Source: Mageeibacillus sp. UBA3781
GTDB taxonomy: Bacteria > Bacillota > Clostridia > Saccharofermentanales > Saccharofermentanaceae
Assembly: GCA_002368805.1 (NCBI GenBank)
Contig: DFFH01000120.1
Location: 2,487 to 20,521, forward strand
Length of the DNA stretch: 18,035 nucleotides
Direction: 5' to 3'
Part shown: piece after piece, positions 14,071 through 18,035 of the stretch
Layout: the number at the start of each line of letters is the position of its first letter
How positions within the stretch are numbered: position 1 is the stretch's first letter
Translations under genes and position numbers: made by a program
The notes under the pieces: generated by a model
Database searches by the model: none
Told to the model about the DNA's origin: nothing
What the model saw: the letters and a program-made list of their open reading frames with translations, nothing else

Positions 14071-14609
14071 GCAACATCCGGAACTTAAGAAAAAGAGTAA
14101 CGGTAAGAGTCCTGGCATGCCTGGTGCTGATCCTGAGCATGCCGGGACTTTTTTGCGCATGCGGGAAGAAGACCGGATCTTCTGATGAGTACCGTAAATA
14201 TCTTGGCGATTATGACTACGACTACTCGATCTTCGCAATGGTCTTTGAGACACCGGAAGGAGAGACGGAGCCGGGGGTACTGTACCGCCAGGTACTGGAT
14301 CTGAATTCTCTTGTGAAGACCTGTCCGATGCCGGTGTGTTTCCTTTTTTATTCCGGCATGCATGCGGATGTCTATGGACTTTTCGCGAGCATGGAGCAGG
14401 TGGCGGAACAGTATCACGATAAGGTCATGATCATTGCCATCGATGCACTTGAGGAAAAAGATATGGCGGCGTCATATAATATCGAGGCGCTTCCGGAGGC
14501 GATCATGATCAAGGATAATATGCAGAAGTCCCGCTTTGACGGACAGTCCAGGAAAGACTGGACGGCGCAGGATCTGGCGAACTGGATCATTGCCGAAGCG
14601 CAAAAATGA
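14067..14609 (+). CDS. Lipoprotein with thioredoxin-like fold lacking the CxxC active site
   Basis: A 180-residue protein with a basic N-terminus, a hydrophobic segment (13-30) and a lipobox-like LFCAC, with Cys32 as the likely lipid site; the Cys at -2 makes this box unusual. Residues 85-180 follow thioredoxin order: strand PVCFLFYSG, helix, strand KVMIIAIDA, helix KDMAASYNIEALPEAIMI with the cis-Pro position at 143, then a strand and C-terminal helix. The CxxC redox pair is absent (SGMHAD at 96-101), so a disulfide oxidoreductase role is unlikely and a binding or scaffold role is more plausible. The start codon overlaps the mrp stop in ATGA, implying translational coupling. The link between a cytoplasmic Fe-S carrier and an exported thioredoxin-like protein is not explained. 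Confidence 0.75.
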   Translation: MSNIRNLRKRVTVRVLACLVLILSMPGLFCACGKKTGSSDEYRKYLGDYDYDYSIFAMVFETPEGETEPGVLYRQVLDLNSLVKTCPMPVCFLFYSGMHADVYGLFASMEQVAEQYHDKVMIIAIDALEEKDMAASYNIEALPEAIMIKDNMQKSRFDGQSRKDWTAQDLANWIIAEAQK

Positions 14610-14649
14610 CCGTTTTCTGCTAGTTCTGAGAAGAAGCAGGGGACCGGCA

Positions 14650-14658
14650 TGATATAAT
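14650..14658 (+). promoter_or_regulatory. Extended -10 promoter of ispF
   Basis: TGA followed by a perfect TATAAT (14653-14658). The -35 region is poor, which an extended -10 can offset. The start near 14665 gives a leader of about 29 bases with AGGCGG 7-8 bases before the ATG at 14694. Confidence 0.55.
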
Positions 14659-14693
14659 TATCTATGACTTTCGAGTGAAAGGCGGAACAGAAT

Positions 14694-15227
14694 ATGCAGT
14701 ATGAATATGCAAATGGAATCGGGCAGGACAGTCACCGCTTTATGCAGCCGGTCGAAGCGAAACTGAAGACTGCGGACAAATGGCCGAAGCAGCTGATCCT
14801 GGCAGGTGTGGTATTCCCCGGGGAGACACCGCTTGTGGCCAACAGTGACGGAGATGCGGTCCTGCATGCGCTGACCAATGCGATCTCCGGCGTTACCGGG
14901 ATCAATATCCTCGGAACGATCGCCGATCAGATGTGTAAAGACGGAATTACAGACAGTTCCGCTTATCTTGCAAAAGCACTTTCCTTTTCCGCGGATCAGG
15001 GATGGGAACTGACGCATATTTCCATTTCCATCGAGGCGAAACGCCCGAAGTTTACTCCGATGATCGGACCGATGAAGATCCGTCTGGGAGAACTTACGGG
15101 GATCGATCCGCAGCGGATCGGTATCACCGCCACATCCGGAGAGAACCTTACCCGTTTTGGAGAAGGTGAAGGGATCATGGTATTCTGCAGTGTAACGATG
15201 CGGAGAGAAGAGGTTTCGCTCGGATAA
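14694..15227 (+). CDS. ispF: 2-C-methyl-D-erythritol 2,4-cyclodiphosphate synthase, divergent Chlamydia-like type
   Basis: A 177-residue protein. It forms MEcPP from CDP-ME 2-phosphate in the MEP isoprenoid pathway, normally as a trimer with a divalent metal. Visible motifs are GIGQDSHRF (metal ligands Asp12, His14), NSDGDAVLHAL (third ligand His58), EAKRPKFTPMI and ITATSGENLTRFGEGEGI. Two features differ from the E. coli form: the His of HSDGD is Asn50, and the usual GDIGxxFPDTD loop is replaced by LGTIADQMCKDGITDSS. As I remember it, Chlamydia IspF has the same GIGQDSHRF, ANSDGD and ADEL...GITDS features, so this is a recognised subtype and not decay. It is convergent with ispD, the gene for an earlier step, and shares a terminator with it. 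Confidence 0.92.
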   Translation: MQYEYANGIGQDSHRFMQPVEAKLKTADKWPKQLILAGVVFPGETPLVANSDGDAVLHALTNAISGVTGINILGTIADQMCKDGITDSSAYLAKALSFSADQGWELTHISISIEAKRPKFTPMIGPMKIRLGELTGIDPQRIGITATSGENLTRFGEGEGIMVFCSVTMRREEVSLG

Positions 15228-15259
15228 GTTTTTCCAAGAGCCCCCCTATGTAAGAAAGA

Positions 15260-15289
15260 AAAAGCCGGAAGTCAGATCTTCCGGCTTTT
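15260..15289. terminator. Bidirectional intrinsic terminator between ispF and ispD
   Basis: A perfect 11-base-pair stem: AAAAGCCGGAA (15260-15270) and TTCCGGCTTTT (15279-15289) with an 8-base loop. There is a T-run on the plus strand, and an A-run left of the stem that gives a T-run on the minus strand. The ispD stop codon (15272-15274) lies in the loop, so its last codons are part of one stem arm. Confidence 0.85.
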
Positions 15290-16090
15290 GAGCATAAACT
15301 CAGCAAGTGCGGCGTCTTCGGGCGTCGTTATCTTTATATTCCCGTAAGAGCAGGGAATAAGGTGGACAGTGATCCCGAGTGCTTCGGCCAGTGCGGTGTC
15401 GTCTGTAGCAGTGATGCCTTTTTCTTTGGCTTCGTTACTGACCAGAAGAAGTGTCTCATAGTGGAAGACCTGCGGGGTCTGAACCTCATAGAGGGTGCTT
15501 CTGTCGAGTGTGTGATCGACAACTGCCGGCGCTGGACTTCCGCTTCGGGAAGAGGCGGCTTCAGAAAACTTAGCGGACGGATCTTCCGGCTTTGCCATCT
15601 TGATCGTGTTCTTACAGGGAGTTGCGGCGACACTGACATCGTAGGAGATCCCGGCGGCATAGCAGGCGGCAATGGTCTGCTGATCGACCATGCAGCGGGC
15701 GCCGTCGTGGATGAAGACCGGTTCGGAAGGCTTTGGTGCGCGCTCCAGCTTGGAAAGAGCAGCGATGCCGCAAGCGACAGAGTCTTGTCTGGTGGCGCCT
15801 CCTTCCACTATTTTCTCGACAAAGCCGATCTTATATTCTTCCGTCAGAGCGCGGGCGCGATCGATATTCTCCGCCCCGGTGACGATCACGGCATGAAGTC
15901 TGACGCCGGTCTTCCCGGAAAACTCCGAGAAAGCCAGAAGCGTGCGGGCAAGGACCGGTATGCCATCGATCTTCAGGAACTGCTTACTGTCGGAGATCCC
16001 CATGCGGCTTCCGATGCCGGCGGCGGGGACGATCAGATACAGGTGTCTGTCGAGCTTATCAAAGGGGATCGTTATCTTCGGGATCTGCAT
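15272..16090 (-). CDS. ispD: 2-C-methyl-D-erythritol 4-phosphate cytidylyltransferase
   Basis: A 272-residue protein that joins MEP and CTP to give CDP-ME. The family signatures are in order: LIVPAAGIGSRMG...KQFL (19-39, CTP binding), EGGATRQDSV (96-105), FIHDGARC (126-133), VAATPCKNTIK (154-164), DHTLDR (192-197), VQTPQVF (203-209), ATDDTALAE (228-236) and GNIKITTPED (250-259). Between NTIK and HTLDR there is a Ser/Ala/Pro-rich insert making this stretch about 18 residues longer than in E. coli IspD, and the usual KDTIK reads KNTIK. The start is set by AAGGAGG 7 bases upstream. That ribosome site overlaps the radA stop codon, so radA and ispD are transcribed and probably translated together. 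Confidence 0.94.
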   Translation of the reverse strand: MQIPKITIPFDKLDRHLYLIVPAAGIGSRMGISDSKQFLKIDGIPVLARTLLAFSEFSGKTGVRLHAVIVTGAENIDRARALTEEYKIGFVEKIVEGGATRQDSVACGIAALSKLERAPKPSEPVFIHDGARCMVDQQTIAACYAAGISYDVSVAATPCKNTIKMAKPEDPSAKFSEAASSRSGSPAPAVVDHTLDRSTLYEVQTPQVFHYETLLLVSNEAKEKGITATDDTALAEALGITVHLIPCSYGNIKITTPEDAALAEFMLKSRKI

Positions 16091-16102
16091 ATGTATTCCT
16101 CC

Positions 16103-17479
16103 TTACGAGAAAAGAACATCGATGGCTTCGGAGAGCTTATCGACATAGATAAAGTCCATTTTTACGGGAAGCCTCGACGCGGCACTCTTGCTTGCGCCCG
16201 GAAGAACGCAGGAAGTAAAGCCGAGACGGGAAGCATCTGCGAGCCTCTTCTCCAGATCGCTGACCGGACGGAGTTCGCCGGTCAGACCGACTTCCCCGAT
16301 CACCATCGTATTTTCGCGGAGAGCCTTGGAAGAGATGGAGGAGAAGACGGCACAGAGAACAGCCAGATCACAGGCGGTCTCATCGATGCGCATGCCGCCG
16401 ACGACATTGATATACGCGTCCATGTTGGAGATACCGACTTTGCATTTGCTCTCAAGGACTGCCAGGAGCATCGAGACACGGCCCTTGTCGAGACCCTGTG
16501 TCATACGCTGCGGATTGGCATAGGAAGAAGGCGACATGAGCGCCTGGATCTCGAGAAGAACTGCGCGGGATCCCTCGACAACAGAGGTGATCACGGAACC
16601 GGGGGCCATATGCGGGCGCCCGGAGAGAAGAAGAGCAGAGGCATTTTCGACGCCGGCCAGACCTTTCTGAGTCATCTCGAAGAAAGCAAGCTCGCCGGTG
16701 GAACCGAAGCGGTTCTTCGTGGCGCGGAGCATGCGAAGTGACGAGGAGCCGTCTCCTTCGAAATAAAGCACGGTATCGACCATGTGCTCGATGATGCGGG
16801 GACCTGCGATCGCGCCGTCCTTCGTCACATGACCGACCAGAACGATCGGAACATTCAGGGACTTCGCGATGCGGAGAAGACCTGCCGTGACCTCACGGGT
16901 CTGGGACACAGACCCCGGAGCGGAGGAGATCTCCTCGCTGTACAGAGTCTGGATCGAGTCGATAATGCATAGTCCCGGATGACGCTCGGAGATGAGCTCG
17001 GAAATATGCTCGAAAGATGTCTGGGAACACAGGACGATGCTGCTTCTTTTGACACCGAGACGGTCGGCGCGCATCTTGATCTGCGATTTGGATTCCTCGC
17101 CGCTGACGTAGAGGATCTCGCCATCGGTCCTGACGGTGCCGCTGACCTGCATGAGCAGTGTGGACTTACCGATTCCGGGATCGCCGCCGACAAGCGTCAT
17201 GGATCCTTCGACGAAACCTCCGCCGAGGATACGGTCGAGCTCGGCAATTCCGGAGGAGAAACGAGGTTCGTTCTCCTTGGAGACCTCGGAAAGCTTACTG
17301 ACACCGCGCTCGGCGATCCAGCCGGCACGAAGTGCGGGCTTGGCGTCAGAGGGAGCGGATTTTACCTCGACAACTTCATCAAATGTGTTATATTCCTGGC
17401 AGGACGGGCATTTCCCCATCCAGCCGGATGTCTCGTAACCGCAGCTGCGGCAGACGAATTGTGATTTCTTCTTAGCCAT
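16103..17479 (-). CDS. radA: DNA repair/recombination protein RadA
   Basis: A 458-residue protein, the usual RadA length. The ATG at 17479 is chosen because AAGGAG lies 5 bases upstream and the protein opens directly at the conserved zinc finger (Cys10, Cys13, Cys24, Cys27). An in-frame upstream extension has no family counterpart. Walker A is GGDPGIGKST (98-107), Walker B CIIDSIQTLY (171-180), and the RadA-specific KNRFG is at 255-259. A Lon-protease-like C-terminal domain follows (GGMRIDETACDLAV, GEVGLTGELRPV), without an obvious catalytic role. RadA is a RecA-like helicase that promotes branch migration in recombination. Its stop overlaps the ispD ribosome site. Linkage of radA to ispD/ispF occurs in other Firmicutes. 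Confidence 0.95.
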   Translation of the reverse strand: MAKKKSQFVCRSCGYETSGWMGKCPSCQEYNTFDEVVEVKSAPSDAKPALRAGWIAERGVSKLSEVSKENEPRFSSGIAELDRILGGGFVEGSMTLVGGDPGIGKSTLLMQVSGTVRTDGEILYVSGEESKSQIKMRADRLGVKRSSIVLCSQTSFEHISELISERHPGLCIIDSIQTLYSEEISSAPGSVSQTREVTAGLLRIAKSLNVPIVLVGHVTKDGAIAGPRIIEHMVDTVLYFEGDGSSSLRMLRATKNRFGSTGELAFFEMTQKGLAGVENASALLLSGRPHMAPGSVITSVVEGSRAVLLEIQALMSPSSYANPQRMTQGLDKGRVSMLLAVLESKCKVGISNMDAYINVVGGMRIDETACDLAVLCAVFSSISSKALRENTMVIGEVGLTGELRPVSDLEKRLADASRLGFTSCVLPGASKSAASRLPVKMDFIYVDKLSEAIDVLFS

Positions 17480-17549
17480 GGTTTCTCCTTCATAAGAGGG
17501 GTATGGAGCGCATCGGAAACGGCTTTCCGGCGCGAGTCTGATACACATA

Positions 17550-17578
17550 ATCATACCACCTGGCTATTTCTTTTTTAA
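17550..17578 (-). promoter_or_regulatory. Promoter of the radA-ispD operon
   Basis: On the minus strand, a -35 box TTAAAA (17573-17578) and a -10 box TATGAT (17550-17555) are 17 bases apart. TGG directly before the -10 makes it extended. The leader would be about 64 bases. Confidence 0.5.
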
Positions 17579-17632
17579 GTGAAATTGAGTAAAATACAAA
17601 AGATTGTTTGATATATAGAAGGAAGTAGAAAC

Positions 17633-18035
17633 ATGGACCGCGCATGGAAGAATTTTTATGATGAGAGAATGACCGGCGATATCGATCTGCCGGATGGTAC
17701 GATGTATGAGATGCTGCTACGCGCAGTAAAGTATTTTCCGAATAGAAGCGCTGTCACTTTTCAGGGAACACACATCACTTTTAAGGAACTCCTTTATGAA
17801 GTGGACTGTTTTGCCGAAGGCCTTGCGGACTGTAATGTCGGCACAGGTACGGTCGTGACGGTCTGCCTTCCGAATATCCCGCAGGCGGTGATATCGGTCT
17901 ATGCGATCAATAAACTCGGTGCGATCGCCAATATGGTCCACCCGAAGACCCCGGCAGCGGAGCTCCGTAACAGCATGAAGCTTACGGGCAGCGAGTGCCT
18001 CCTTATCCTGGATGCATTTCTTCCGAAGTGCACCG
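17633..18035 (+). CDS. AMP-forming acyl-CoA synthetase/ligase, N-terminal part (cut by window edge)
   Basis: The frame is open from ATG 17633 to the end of the window (134 residues seen); GAAGGAAG lies 7 bases upstream of the ATG. The visible part is the N-terminal region of the ANL superfamily: FPNRSAVTFQGTHITFKELLYEVDCFAEGL, then VTVCLPNIPQAVISVYAINKLGAIANMVHP. The latter is the typical segment before the AMP-binding P-loop, which lies beyond the window. The substrate cannot be fixed; the sequence reads like long- or medium-chain fatty acid CoA ligases. It is divergent from radA, with about 150 bases between the genes. I saw no convincing promoter pair for it. It does not look like DltA, so I do not assign it as the missing partner of the ACP-MBOAT pair. 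Confidence 0.85.
   Translation, partial: MDRAWKNFYDERMTGDIDLPDGTMYEMLLRAVKYFPNRSAVTFQGTHITFKELLYEVDCFAEGLADCNVGTGTVVTVCLPNIPQAVISVYAINKLGAIANMVHPKTPAAELRNSMKLTGSECLLILDAFLPKCT

Noticed and set aside
13150..14253. 367-codon minus-strand frame opposite mrp
   Set aside because: Shadow of the Mrp gene; the composition is Arg/His/Asp-rich antisense protein without recognisable domains.
15362..16741. 459-codon open frame on the plus strand opposite ispD and radA
   Set aside because: It is the antisense shadow of two clear genes; it has no family motifs, and its apparent length comes from the codon bias of the real strand.
17580..17632. Promoter for the acyl-CoA ligase (TGATATATA at 17609-17617)
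   Set aside because: It would place the transcript start inside the ribosome site, and no -35 pairs with it at proper spacing.
17633..18035. The terminal acyl-CoA ligase as the missing DltA partner
   Set aside because: The visible N-terminal region reads like fatty acid CoA ligases, and the gene is more than 15 kb from the ACP-MBOAT pair.
1..18035. CRISPR array, tRNA or rRNA genes, insertion sequences
   Set aside because: No regularly spaced repeats, cloverleaf-like or rRNA-like sequence, and no transposase or integrase frame were found on either strand.

Overview
The window looks like a chromosomal segment of a Gram-positive anaerobe of the class Clostridia, roughly half GC. The signs are strong GGAGG-type ribosome binding sites, a DltC-like carrier protein followed by an MBOAT acyltransferase, a Cys-rich NBP35/Mrp-type ATPase, and the non-mevalonate isoprenoid genes ispD and ispF. 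No rRNA, tRNA, CRISPR array, insertion sequence or phage module was seen. The genus assignment is an inference only.

Layout. (1) 1-375 is the C-terminal end of a MutS-family ATPase. (2) 478-2340 is a two-gene unit with a near-consensus promoter: an acyl carrier protein and an MBOAT O-acyltransferase, resembling the DltC/DltB half of a cell-envelope acylation system. (3) 2368-5967 on the minus strand holds an XRE-type DNA-binding domain fused to a degenerate PurM/AIR-synthase domain, a double zinc-ribbon membrane protein, and a PlsC-type acyltransferase. A palindrome overlaps the -10 box of the HTH-PurM promoter. A large inverted-repeat element separates that gene from the zinc-ribbon gene. 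(4) 6106-7263 encodes a membrane-anchored SGNH-like (DltD/AlgX-like) protein whose nucleophile position is Cys. (5) 7399-11992 carries a large sensor (exported beta-propeller, Y_Y_Y, one membrane helix, cytoplasmic HD-GYP), a lipoprotein and an RsmC-like methyltransferase. (6) 11993-13092 is an AT-rich accessory patch: about 320 bases of noncoding DNA dense in CTAAT/ATTAG motifs and hairpins, then a lone PD-(D/E)XK-like nuclease gene. (7) 13210-14609 is an Mrp/NBP35 Fe-S carrier ATPase overlapping a thioredoxin-fold lipoprotein gene. (8) 14694-17479 has ispF (plus strand) convergent with a radA-ispD operon (minus strand), sharing a bidirectional terminator. (9) 17633 to the end is the start of an acyl-CoA synthetase/ligase, cut by the window edge.

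How genes may work together. The ACP, MBOAT and SGNH genes are the parts expected of an envelope polymer acylation pathway, but no DltA-like ligase lies beside them. IspD and IspF catalyse two steps of the MEP pathway, and this IspF is of the divergent type I recall from Chlamydia. The best candidates for something undescribed are the HTH-PurM fusion with its promoter palindrome, and the nuclease gene behind a motif-dense, structured leader.
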